Assembly (NCBI GenBank): GCA_011319805.1
Contig: SJRY01000050.1
Span: 558,001 to 622,000 of the forward strand
Length of the DNA stretch: 64,000 bases
Direction: 5' to 3'
From: Macrocybe gigantea
Lineage: Eukaryota > Basidiomycota > Agaricomycetes > Agaricales > Callistosporiaceae
Position 1 is the first letter of the stretch. Every line of letters starts with the position of its first letter. The notes below the pieces were generated by a model. That model saw only the letters and a program-made list of their open reading frames with translations, made no database searches and was not told the DNA's origin. Positions 11,093-21,907 of the stretch are shown piece after piece. The translations under genes were made by a program, and so were the position numbers.

Positions 11093-12684
11093 ATGCCATC
11101 CATTCCCCTTCGCCGCAGACTGCTCGAAGAGCTCGACGACCTGGACCGATCTGTCAAGCGTGCTAGGATCGAAAGGTATCTTGAAGACCTTCAAGTTACA
11201 GATGATATCCCTAGCCTTTCATCAGATTCTGAGTCAGACCGCAGCAACTCATCGCTTTCCTCCTTGTCTGGCCTATCCAGTACCAGCGACGCTACCACTT
11301 CCGATGGAGCGTCTACATCCAATCCGGATACCTCCAGCAATTGTTCCGACATCTCTTTCTCCATATCCGAGCTCGAGGACTACTGGTACAGTGTCTTCGA
11401 TGCCGAGCTCAATGCTCTCCGAGAAGAGATCCTAACAACCTGTGTCCTGATGCCCAATCCTCCAATCAAAAAAATTCCTCAAATTCAGCTTCTCGATGAA
11501 TGGAGAAAAGGAAACCCTGATCAGTATCGAAGCAAGGTTCGCGTCGACCCAGCCACGTTCGATGGGATCCTTGCAAAAATAGACCACCACCCGATTTTCC
11601 ATAACGACTCGAACTCGGTGCAAACACCCATCGCCACTCAACTCGCTGTCTTCCTCTTTCGGGCAGGGCACTATGGAAATGCTGCGACGCCCGAGGCTAT
11701 TGGTCACTGGGCCGGGATGAGCTCGGGGTCAGTGGTCAACTGCACCAACCGTATTTTGGTGGCTTTGTTGGCCTTGCATGACGAATATGTCCGCCTTCCG
11801 ACGGAGCATGAGAAAGAACATGCGAAAAACTGGGTCGCGGCACAGGTGTGTCCGGAATGGCGAAACGGTTTTCTTATGGCAGATGGCACCAAGTTTCCGC
11901 TTTTCCAAAGGCCAGGGCTACACGGAGATACGTGGTTTGATAAGAATAAGAATTATTCTATGGATTGTCAAGTAAGTAGTTCTTCTAGAATCTGATGTTT
12001 CGTTTTCTCACTCTGAGTAGCTTGTGATTTTGCCAGATTCTCTTCAGATTGTTGACTACGCACTTGGTCATACAGGAAGTGTCCATGATTCCTGGGCATT
12101 TCGCAGCACCCGAGCATTCAAGGAACACGAGACAATTTTTGCGGACGGAGAATGGATGTGGGCTGATTCTGCGTATCCAGCTGAACTCTGGTCTGTATCG
12201 CCATTCAAGAAGCCAGTTGGTGGCGAGCTTACTCCGAACCAACGGACGTTTAACTATCACGTTTCAAAGGTGAGTGAATGCAGTCGTTTTTATAATCGAT
12301 ACCTCAGTATTGACTTACTAGGTTCGGATACGTGCGGAGCATGCTATTGGGCTTCTGAAAGGACGATTCCAAGCTCTTCGAGAGCTCCGAATACAAATCG
12401 ATACGCAAAAGCGCCACAGATGGGCTGTGTTATTTGTTCGGTGTTGTATTATCTTGCATAACCTCATAATTCGTCTTGAAGGTGATGATTATGATACGGA
12501 TTTTCGAGAAGAGCTATTGGAGCAAGGGCAAGACTATGAGCCTGCTTACGAGAGTGATAACACAGATGGAGATGACGAAGTTCGCAGAGCACGACAGCGT
12601 GTTGAGACTGTTGGTCATCGCTTTCGAAGACAAATCATGGAACGTCTATTCAGTAGTCCAACTAGTGGTGCTGTCCGTAGATAG
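11093..12684 (+). CDS. Harbinger transposase (DDE superfamily endonuclease)
   Basis: Three exons at 11093-11971, 12021-12269 and 12322-12684 join in phase 0 with GTAAGT/TAG and GTGAGT/TAG splice sites. They encode 496 residues. The ATG at 11093 is the first in frame (MPSIPLRRRLLEE). After a Ser/Asp-rich N-terminal region comes the helix-turn-helix-like block (PEAIGHWAGMSSGSVVNCTN). The catalytic region follows: FLMADGTKFPLFQRPG (first Asp), YALGHTGSVHDSWAF (second Asp) and RAEHAIGLLKGRFQALREL (Glu). This matches the nuclease of PIF/Harbinger transposons, which cuts at the terminal repeats. The frame is open throughout, so the enzyme may be active. A convergent partner gene lies downstream. 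Confidence 0.9.
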
Positions 12685-12731
12685 GTGTCGTAAGCTAGGT
12701 GTAACCCAAGTTCTAAACTTCTACCACTAAA

Positions 12732-14245
12732 TCAAAAATTGGTATGCGAATCATGGCCGCTTGGTGTCAGGAGGAATAAGCCTGAGCTTGTTTCTGAATC
12801 CACATTAGTATCATGAAACGTGAAAGGAGTTTGATGCGACATTTGTGTCTGCTGGCTTGGACCAGCAACTACCAGTTGTTGCATGCGAGCCAGTTCAATT
12901 TGCAGGCGGATCATGCATTCTTGATGCTGATGTTCCTTGTCTTGTAGACGCTCTTTCTGAAGAAGCGTGCGCTCTTCAGCCTGGTAGCGAAGCTGCTGAC
13001 ACTTTTGTTCATGTTCTGCATTTAATTTCTGGTGTTTGACGTCTAGCGATGCAGTCTTATAAGCGAGCTTCTGCTTTGTAAGATCGACGAGCTTTGCATG
13101 AGTAATCGCCTCGTCCTGTATACTGTCAACACGGCCACGTTTAGAGCCTGACAACTTCTTCATTCCACGTTGTGATACTGGTTTGGGAGCAGTGCTGATT
13201 GATGAGACTGATGTTGAGCGTGAATAAGAGAAGCAGGAATTAGCTGCAAATGAGGAAGTATCGCCGGAGTCCAATACTGCATCTGATGTCTTGTTCTCAG
13301 AACCGAGATTATCCTAATATGTTTTGAGCGAATTATAGATGAAGAGCTTGATCAGCGACTCACATCGTCCTCAGGGTCTTCTTCCTTTTCTCCAATCAAG
13401 GCTGGAATGTCACGATCACTATCCATCGCCTCTTTGTCACTCTCTTGACTCTCGTTGTCCGGGCTGATTTCCGTAGACTGATAAAGCAATTCCATAGCCT
13501 CTGCTTCGAGATTCTGTCCAGGTTCTGATGAAACTGTATATGGATTGAAATTGGGAAGCGTTCTCCAAAAACCATGGAGACGCTGCCAGTAGGGAAACTT
13601 CTCAGTGAGCTGGACTGAATTTCTAGTAAATAAAAGTGAATAGGATATAGACGAACGACAGCTCACCAATTTGATTTGACAGTAGTGATCCTGGTGTGAT
13701 ATCCTCTACTTTCAAACCTGCACCTGTTTGACCGATGGTACAATTGACTTCACGGTACTTTTGCTTCAGCCTAACATCCCGAATTTCAGCGAGCATTGCC
13801 TTAGACAAAGTGAAAACACGTACGTTCCGATTCTATTCTCCACTGACTTGACATACTTGTCCGGATTAGATTTGTAGTCGTCCCGGATGGCCTTGTTGGC
13901 GTCTTGTGAGAAGACAAACTCGGCGATTTTTGCATGAAAGGCCGTCTTTGTACCCTTGGCTACACGCTGTGAGCGGTTTTCTTCCTTGGCGTCTTGGGCT
14001 GAGTCAGAAAACAGCTTTTGACGATCGGCTGGATTTTGCTCAAGCCAGTCCAACAAGCGGTCCGTCCGAGTCGGGTCCTTCTCCCAGTAGATTTTTGGAC
14101 CTTTCGTGGTAACTTCCTTTGGCGTTGCTAAGGTCCCACCATCAACAGGTGTAGTCACAGCATCGGACCTCCGGTTGCGCTGTCCCTGCGAGCTGGGAGC
14201 TGAGGAGGAGGATTTGTTTTTGGATTTAGCCCGTTTCTGTGCCAT
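12732..14245 (-). CDS. Harbinger partner protein, Myb/SANT-like DNA-binding
   Basis: This multi-exon minus-strand gene starts at 14245 (MAQKRAKSKNKSSSS) and ends at 12732. The N-terminal third has IYWEKDPTRTDRLLDWLEQNP, the usual opening of the Myb/SANT-like domain of Harbinger second genes, and continues through a helical block ending NPDKYVKSVENRI. A middle exon (about 13780-13680) carries LKQKYREVNCTIGQTGAG. An acidic exon follows at about 13610-13370. The last exon is a Gln/Glu-rich coiled coil (about 13100-12880). In known systems this partner brings the transposase to the nucleus and to subterminal sites. Introns near 13800, 13650 and 13340 were inferred by frame changes and are approximate. 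Confidence 0.75.
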
Positions 14246-14511
14246 ATGCTCGGAAGGATGTCAAGCAACGAGTCGTGGTGGTGGAACAAGGACACGTCAC
14301 GAAGATCCACGTTCTTGGTCCCTAGAAAATTGAACTCCGCATGTCTGATAGTCCTGCCAGGTAGTCCAACAGGAGAGACAAAATGGCCATGTTGCGCAAA
14401 AGGACCTTCGTCGTCCATTTTGATGAAAACATCCATTTTGGACTTCATTTTCGTTCTCATTTCGGTCAAAATGGAATTCATCAGGAGATTCAGAATGGGG
14501 TCAAAATGGAT

Positions 14512-14536
14512 TCAAAATGGCTACTCTGAAACACCC
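14512..14536 (-). repeat. Harbinger right terminal inverted repeat
   Basis: Read on the minus strand this gives GGGTGTTTCA, then a variable block, then AGCCATTTTGA, pairing with the left end. Confidence 0.9.
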
Positions 14537-16990
14537 TAATGATCCCTCGAGATAGGTATCAAAATAGGTATCCTTGATACCAGTATCTGTTTTCATATTC
14601 TTGATCTTTGTCTTATTTCCTAGAGATTTTGCTGCTTCAAACATACTTCGGAGCAATGATATAGTCTCCGCCTTGCAACGCGCTCGCCCGACCTATAATT
14701 ACAGTATAACAGTGCTATAAAACATTGTAAGAGGATAACTTACCTTGACGAAGCGTTTAATTCGATTAACCATTTCTCCAAGTGATTCGCCTGCCTTCCT
14801 TTTGCCCTTTGCTTTACCCTGCAATGGCTTCACATCGCTAGCGCTGCGATCGTCACCTGTTTCCGTGTTATTTGAACCATCGTCATTATGCCTGTTTAAG
14901 TCTTGGGCAAGATCTTGCACGTCATGCCCTTTGACATCGCAGATACGACAGAAATGCTTTCCTCGGAGTCCGATATGACAGGATGCTTCACTTTGCATCG
15001 GGTTATCACCAAGAAAGGCAACAACGAAGGGAAAGACCAGGACACGCTCCTGGTGTATACAATCCCAAGCCCAAATGCCCGAACGACATGCCTCCCTGCC
15101 ATTAGAGGTTCAAATGGGCTTTAGTCACGTCAGAAAATGTCGCTCCCTGCAGCTCTAACGTCACTCCGTCAAGCATTTCCAGAGGTGGAACAGTGTTTGA
15201 CGTAGATATGAAATGGACATTGTACTGCTTATGCAATTGTGTGCGAGGCAAACCGGCAGGCGTGAAAAGCCAGGAATTATGCTTGTTCCATTTCTTTGAC
15301 TTGTTACCGGATGTGTCGTCACAGTACAACCATATTGGAAACTTGTAAACTCTGGCCCCGTTAGCTAAGCTCCGGTAGCGATGCCCTTCCAGGGGATTTG
15401 TTCGTGTCCAGAGTGTAAGCTCTGTATCTGATTCTTTGAGTTGAGATCCTGACGGTAACATGAGTATCATGATTGGCGGATTCATGAGAAATATAATGCT
15501 AGACCTAGAATGACGGTTGCTTTGGGTAAGCTCGCAGTCTGAGCACTTGCTTCCCAACTTGTAAAATTGAGTACAAAATCTGTTTCTGCCACTTCACGTG
15601 TACGAAATTCCTCAACAACCCATCCGTAGTTAGGTTCGTAGATTGGCCGCATCATCCAAACATTGCTATGTAAGGTCTGGTTTCGGTAGAACCATTCGTA
15701 GGGCATACAGACACTCCCATCACGCAATAGGCAAGGTTCATACAGAAAATAATGTTGACCACATATGTCGGCCATCGGAGCTGCTTTATGTGCGTTATTG
15801 CCGTGGATATCATGCCAGTGTTGAGCTTGATAATATTCTGATACCGCCGCACCAGTATCTTCTGGATAGAAATGAAGATGTTCGCGGACATTAGGGTTAG
15901 CCAATTCCTAGTATCGAGATGAGATCGGTCAGAATCATTTTGGTGAATAAAAACTTGTAAAACACCTGAGAAATGATATCTTCAATGGAATTGACACTGT
16001 AACGGTTGCCGGAGATGCTCTGATACGTAGACGTTCGAATCCCACAATCCGCTTGTATTTCCTTGTTATGAGCTTTGATGCTGCGAACACTTGGAATATC
16101 ACTATCCGGATCATTCATCTGCAAAAGCCACGTTATGACATCAAGCTGGCGCTCTGAAAATGATGATCGTGGAAGATGCATCGCAATATCAAGAGCACAA
16201 GACTGATATGATGATGAGCGGCACGAATCAAAAAACTGAGGCCAGACATTATGTACTTACAAGCTTGTCTGGCCACGGAAACCATTCTGAGGCTCCATCA
16301 TCCTGGCGTTGTCGTTTTGCTGCGGGCGGCCCTGTACGAGCGGTGCTGAACTCGGTTGGATCTGCAGAGGACAATGTCAACTTGCAGCCAAGAAAATAGG
16401 AAGTTCTTACTAGGTTTCTGGAAACCAAAAAATCGTCCTTCTTCCTGACCTTCATCGCCAACTAAAGAGACATTGCTAGGCGATCGCTCCCGCTCATCAT
16501 CTGCTGAGAGAGCGTCATCGTCAAGAAAAGCTGTGGGCCTGAAGGGATCATGCCCAGAAAATTCATCGTCTATCGGGATGCTAATGCCCAGATCATCAAA
16601 AGGACTGTCTTGCGGCACCGCGGATGGGCCCGGTTGGTCGGTGTGAGACGTGTCGATAACAGATGTTGATGGTATTGGAGGATTGGGCGATTGTAATGTG
16701 TTTTTTTTCCCCCCAGTATCGGACATTTCGTAGATGTATGGCTGTCGCTTCGTGCTCGATTGCCCTTCGCTGTGAGGGGAAGTCTTTACGACATGCAACA
16801 CAATGCCAGCTTGAGCCGCTGCCTTTTTTCCACCCTATGACAAGCAAATTATTAGTTTGTCACTTATAAAGATAATCAACGGTACTGACAGGCTCCATCG
16901 TCATTCGTAGGCCAAGAGCTGCTCAGTGCTGACATCGTCCTCTTGACGGCGCCGGTTGACTCTGCTACGAGATTGGGAAGGGCGTGCCAT

Positions 16991-17600
16991 GATAATCACT
17001 CGCCTGTTATTCTGATCATCAGGTCAGCTCCAGTTCGCGCTGACGACAAGCGACAATTGTCCCATTGGGACAGGCACCAACCGTCAGCCGCACGGATTGG
17101 GGAGTGGTCCTAGGACGAAAAAAAGGGTTTGCTTGATGAATCAACAAGGTCACGCATTGGATCATGTGCGCTCCTTGCGAAATGTGGTCGATACCCCGTC
17201 CTCGGCATGTTCCACTGAGTGAAGAACGACAGGGTGGCCAGTCGCAACCCTTTTGGACCTGTGTTATTCGGTTGTGCAGGAGGGCTCTAAGATGGGAACA
17301 GGTTTATTTCCAGAATTGGTACATAGTCAATTCACATTTCTTAAAATGGCTCATGTTGCAAATTTCCGGCCCATCCGGCTGAACCGCTAGCGATTTCCGC
17401 CAACCGTGCTCAGGACGGTTATGGCGTTTGGCCGTGTACTCAGGTCTGGCTGGCAGTGGGACTCACGAGGTGGCTACCATGCTCGAAACCCGTGACATAT
17501 AGTATAATCTGTAGGCCAAGGCCGGCAACACGAATGATCTCAAGTCAAGAAGGTATCCTTTGTGAGTGTCCTTGTTCTAAAAGGCTTTGAGGCCTGTCCA
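16991..17600. other. Intergenic stretch, possible right end of the two-gene transposon
   Basis: No gene is supported here. An imperfect palindrome, TGTCCCATTGGGACA, lies at about 17058. A matching terminal repeat with the 6,100-6,800 region was sought by eye and not found. The element's right boundary is therefore undefined. Confidence 0.35.
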
Positions 17601-17611
17601 AAGCCGCTGTG

Positions 17612-19313
17612 TTACGTGGTTAATCGTAGCACAAACTTTGCGTTGGTATGCCTTAGACGGCTCTGTGCAGTGCACACATTGCCGGCTCCCCTGTACGTCT
17701 CAAAGTAGGTCTCATCATCTTTGTCTCCAACAGTGTAAGGACATAAAATATCTGGTGGTCTGTCCCTGGCACTGGCTGCCTGAGCCTCGTCCACGCAGTT
17801 TTCCACTGCATTCGACGTCTGAAGTTGCTAGTTTTGAAGATAACCCCAGCTGGTGGGGCACAGTGTCAGCGAAATGGTCCTATAGTTTTAGCAAACCCCA
17901 GGACTTGGAGAAGCTCGGACGAGCAGAACAGTGTCTGGGTCATCATCGTCGCCCTTACAAAATAAGAGGACTCGCAGTATGTCCTGCAAAAAGGACATGT
18001 GAGTCCTACAACAGATACCCTGAGTTTTATTCTACCGTTTGAGATCCAAATACCAGCGCGATTGACAGAGGGACTGTTACACATAAGAATCTTCCAGGAA
18101 AAATTGGAAGATTCCACTCACGCATCGCAAAGATCACATACAACACATGTCGGAAAGTTCTGGCGCCTGTGTCCGACAAGTTGAATAATATATCGGTGAA
18201 GCTACGGGCTAGTCGTCAACTCGAGTCCTATGCTTCAAACCCTCACATACAGCATAGCAACTGCCAAAGATGAGTAGGTGGCCGTGCGCATAAATAGACC
18301 AAAGGGGAAGTCAGATAGTTTCAAATCGATCTTCTTGACAGGAGGTCGCTTGGAGTAGAAGTAAATGACGACAACCATATAGACTACGGATCATGGGTAG
18401 TTTAATGGGAACCCTAACTAGCTCGATGAGCAACGAACCTTCAAGTGTCAGCATTGTGAACATCATTACCGCTGACAGAGATCCAACGAAAAGTGCTCTA
18501 CCAGATCTATCAAGTTCAACTGTGCCTATAAATGAAATCGCAGGACGCACGGCATTAGCCTGTTGATATGGCAATAATATCCAAGCTCGTTCCTTTCGAG
18601 TTGTGGCAGGTGGGATAGGCCTGCATGGAAGCTGAAGAAACTGGTCACTGCAACGGACTAAAAGTAGCGAACTTATCACGATTGACACCCAAAACACGCC
18701 CGCGTGCATAAAAGGTGGTAACCACAACATCTATGGATGATTTCATGTCAGCAATTATCATGTATTGACTATAATTGAGGTCATACTCGGTCAATTATCT
18801 TTTCGTCCACCCGCTTGGCTAGAATTACGGCGCGAAGTCTGAGATGAAGCTATTCAAAGTTTGAAGACCTCTATGAATCGCTGGGAAAGTACGGCACCTC
18901 AATAACAAAGATGAGCGCAGCCGCAGAAAGCCTATTTTACGTCGCTTTAGTGTTCGAGCCCATAATGGAGAAAACTTACCCTGGAGGGGTTGCATAAATC
19001 AGCCAGGATTGAATTAAGCAAAGAGAGAACGGCGGTTCAGGCCCAGCCTGGTGGCCAACGAGCAAAAAGAAGGATATGCAATACAAAACGGTTGTAATGT
19101 GCAGCGCAAACCACGTTTTCATGCGATAAACGTTGCGCGAGAAAAATGCCACAGCGACGATGGTGACCAGCAGAATCGACGCAACGAATAAGAGGACGTC
19201 GAATAGTATAACGGGGCCCGAGACGCTTTCCGCTCTTTCTGTCGCCGGGTTCTTAATATGCAACAAACTGGAATTAGGCAATACCACGAACCTCGTTCTT
19301 CAACTGCATGCAT
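17612..19313 (-). CDS. GPCR-like seven-transmembrane protein
   Basis: This intron-rich minus-strand gene is built of short exons. The first (about 19290-18977) contains two hydrophobic helices, a His/Thr-rich helix and FSLCLIQSWLIYATPP, which is reminiscent of fungal GPCR-like proteins. It splices via GTAAGT (about 18973) to GLSAAALIFVIE, then to LRAVILAKRVDEKIIDR and then to MLWLPPFMHAGVFWVSIVISS. Later exons carry more membrane helices (FGLFMRTATYSSLAVAMLY near 18290) and a hydrophilic tail ending near 17612. The start codon is unclear: the 5' end shows a stop just upstream of a GTG at 19287, so an additional small exon is likely. A plasma-membrane receptor is the best guess. The ligand is unknown. 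Confidence 0.5.
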
Positions 19314-19700
19314 AACGGCGGGAGCAAGTCACAGACTTGTTGAGAACTCGTGTGCAGAGAGCCTCAAGAAAGTGGGAGCTGGCATATGGAAATTTAAAGA
19401 TCTGCCCTTCCGTGCGACAAATTGTCCATCTACTGATAAACAGAATCACGATTTGGAGGTCATCAAGATGCGCATAGAGTCTTCCGACTAGATCATAGGA
19501 CCCCTTGAGACCATCTGCCAGTGGGAAATGAATAGAAGAAGAAAAAGATGTTGATATAGGAGGTCTATTTAGCTGTCATGAACAACCAGGGGCAGATCGA
19601 ATGAACAGCTGCCGAGGGCAAGTGAATAATTGCATTGGCCGCAAGTGTCCCGGATTACGTAAGGATTCTTTTAGATCACTTGTCAAGTCCCGCGCGTCCA

Positions 19701-21751
19701 ATGAACGTCCTCATCATCGCAGGCTCGGAAGTTTCTCAAAAGTCTGCCGATAATGTTTTCACAACTCTCCGCGGAATATTGCTCCCGAACTACACCGTTC
19801 AAACCGTAACACAAAAGGATCTGTCGGCATCGCCTTGGACGGCCTCATGTGCCTTGTTGGTTGCACCATGTGTCGAGAAACAATTTTCACCAGCCCTGTC
19901 TTGCAAAATACAAGACTATGTCGCATCAGGCGGTTCATTCCTCGCTTTGACTGCAGGGGGCAGCTACTGTTCTCGGAAAGGCAGTCATGCGCAGGATCTG
20001 ATCTACACGTTCTATGACAATAATTCTGGGGGTTATGTTCAAGTTTATCAACCTCGTTCTTTGGATGCGTCGCGAGCGATCGAGTTATGTGACTGGAAAG
20101 GAGAACAAATCGGACCTTTGTATGAACGCGGATCTTGCGAAATCACAGGCTTTCCGGACGACAATAATTTTGCGGTAGTGGCCAGATACTCGGACGCAAG
20201 TTCGGAAAACCCAGTTGCTGTGCTGAGGTGCATGATTGGAAGAGGGAGGATCGTCTTGTCTACGGCGTCCATAGAGACTCCCGTTACAGGAGATCTGATG
20301 TCCTCAGCTGTAGCCGAGCTAAGCCAGGACGCCAAGGAAGCGGCGGAGCAGAAACGCGTAGAGTTCCTTAAGGATGTGTTACGACATTTGGGCCTCCGAA
20401 TTCCAGAAGAGCATGTCCTGTCCCATCCCCTTCCACAATTCTTGACTTCGCACCCTCAGAAGCCGAATATTGTCCCCGCAATAATGGATGCTCTCGCTGC
20501 CCCCGCACCAGGTTCTCAGTTGAACATCATCAAAGACGGCAGTGACACGTTTCATTTTCATCGGTTACCTGAGGGTGTCGTCCTACTTACGGACGGCAGA
20601 GATCGGGTAAGGGAGAACACCGAATCAGCGAACGGACAGCCCAAGCGGATCATCGTCTGCTCAGGCATTCTTCCTGATCGAGTATTGACGCCAGCTTTCG
20701 ATCTATCTCGATATTACGACGTTCTCTCGGCTACGAGGGCAAAGCTGAAATGCCCACAGTATTCGGATAACTGGGGAGTGGGTGAAGCAGTGTTGTATGG
20801 CGAAATTGTCACAAGCACGCAAACTATGCTAGACAAGTGTGTTGACCAATCCTTCTTATGCCTTTGACGCTGATTATCTGTCAGAAATCCAGTTCTTTTG
20901 TCGCGGCTACCTACTCCCTTGGTCTCCTTGGCATCGTATCAGTTAGCAGGCAGAGGTAGAGGCCGCAACGTCTGGCTTTCTCCTTCAGGTTGCCTTCAGT
21001 TCTCCATCTTGTTGAACGTCGCCCTGCCCGACTTTCCCGCAAACAAGCTTGTATTCATACAATATCTGTTTGGCTTAGCCGTCACGGAAGCTTGTCGTGA
21101 CGATAGCGTGCTTGGAAATCGGGGCGGCGCTATCAGGATCAAATGGCCAAATGACATCTACGTTGTAGTGGGCGAGGAGCGCCGGAAGGTTGGCGGAATT
21201 CTCATAAACACGAGCTTCACAGGAGGAAAAGTAAACATCATCATCGGTACATCCTTTTTCGAAAGTAGTATTGTCAGTGGGTCTGACGGTCCGAAACAGG
21301 ATGTGGGTTGAATGTGCTCAACGCGGCACCCATGGCTTCTTTGGTGCAACTTTTGCCGACTGGATTAACGAAGGTTATAACCATGGAGGAGACACTCGCT
21401 GCGATATTGGTGCACTTTGAAATCATGTGGTCTAAATTTATCAGTGGACGAGGTTCCTTTGAACCTTTTATGGACCTCTACTTGCAACGATGGCTTCATT
21501 CGTCAGTCCATCGATTATTTTGTCATCTTTCTTGTTGATGCCGAGCTATGTGCATCAGGGATCAGCCGGTTATGGTGACCACTCAAGTTCCGCCAAAGAT
21601 GGTTCGCGTTGTTGGCCTAACGCCAGATCATGGCTTGCTGCACACCGTCGCCGAAAAACCATCCTCCTCAGGGGAGTTGGAATATATTGACCTCCAGCCG
21701 GATGGCAACAGCTTTGATCTGATGCAGGGCTTGATTAAGGCCAAAACCTAA
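19701..21751 (+). CDS. BPL1: Biotin-protein ligase (holocarboxylase synthetase)
   Basis: Four exons at 19701-20836, 20885-21246, 21300-21501 and 21559-21751 splice in frame to 630 residues. The ATG at 19701 begins MNVLIIAGSEVS. The N-terminal 270 or so residues form the amidotransferase-like domain of eukaryotic biotin ligases (FLALTAGGSYCSRKGS). The catalytic domain follows: LYGEIVTSTQTMLDKNP across intron 1, the GRGRGRNVWLSP biotinyl-AMP loop, KWPNDIYV with the biotin-site Lys, and IIGCGLNVLNAAP across intron 2. A C-terminal domain ends GLIKAKT. It attaches biotin to acetyl-CoA and pyruvate carboxylases in the cytosol. The length is close to that of the yeast enzyme. Confidence 0.95.
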
Positions 21752-21907
21752 GGCTCTTTGGCACACCATAGTTCACTTTGTAGCGATTTTGTAGCCATAT
21801 GTATCTGGATTGTATTTTTGCGGCGTGACTTTGTGACAGACAGGTCACATTTTCATGCCATGCCTCTGTGTTCGACCTTGGTCCTCCAACTCTTCTGAGT
21901 AGCAAAA

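Larger units (their letters stand above)
10821..14536. mobile_element. PIF/Harbinger DNA transposon
   Basis: This 3,716-bp element has terminal inverted repeats starting GGGTGTTTCA. Inside are a plus-strand DDE (DDE_Tnp_4-type) transposase and a convergent minus-strand Myb/SANT-like gene, the two-gene layout typical of PIF/Harbinger. The 3-bp flanks are TTA on the left and TAA on the right. The family normally makes a TWA duplication, so one flank carries a mismatch. Both ends carry several CCATTTT/AAAATGG motifs. Both reading frames splice cleanly without stops, so this copy looks autonomous. Confidence 0.9.
9005..16990 (-). pseudogene. Transposase-like gene of a basidiomycete-expanded family, interrupted by a Harbinger element
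   Basis: A large multi-exon minus-strand gene starts at about 16990 (MARPSQSRSRVN) and stops at 9005. Domains in order: a C2H2-like finger (CVACRKDFPSQRRAIEH) near 16800 and an acidic linker. Next comes a core with HWHDIHGNNAHKAAPM (about 15800) and FPIWLYCDDTSGNKSKKWNKHN (about 15300, partly quoted). A second Cys segment follows (HIGLRGKHFCRICDVKGH, about 14980). The last blocks are HQDTPVEVLHVVLLGFVKY (about 10690), NKPKFHILLHLPAHIWRFGP and a C-terminal LHNCANNQC. I recognise these as hallmarks of a dispersed agaricomycete transposase-like family whose class I cannot name with certainty. The Harbinger element at 10821-14536 sits inside an exon. The finger frame and the next frame differ by one base at a T8C6 tract near 16,700-16,714. 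The copy is therefore disrupted. Confidence 0.75.

Noticed and set aside
6110..17100. CACTA-type termini for the two-gene transposon
   Set aside because: Searched by eye for CACTA/TAGTG ends and for matching inverted repeats in the flanks. None was found, so no boundary is claimed.
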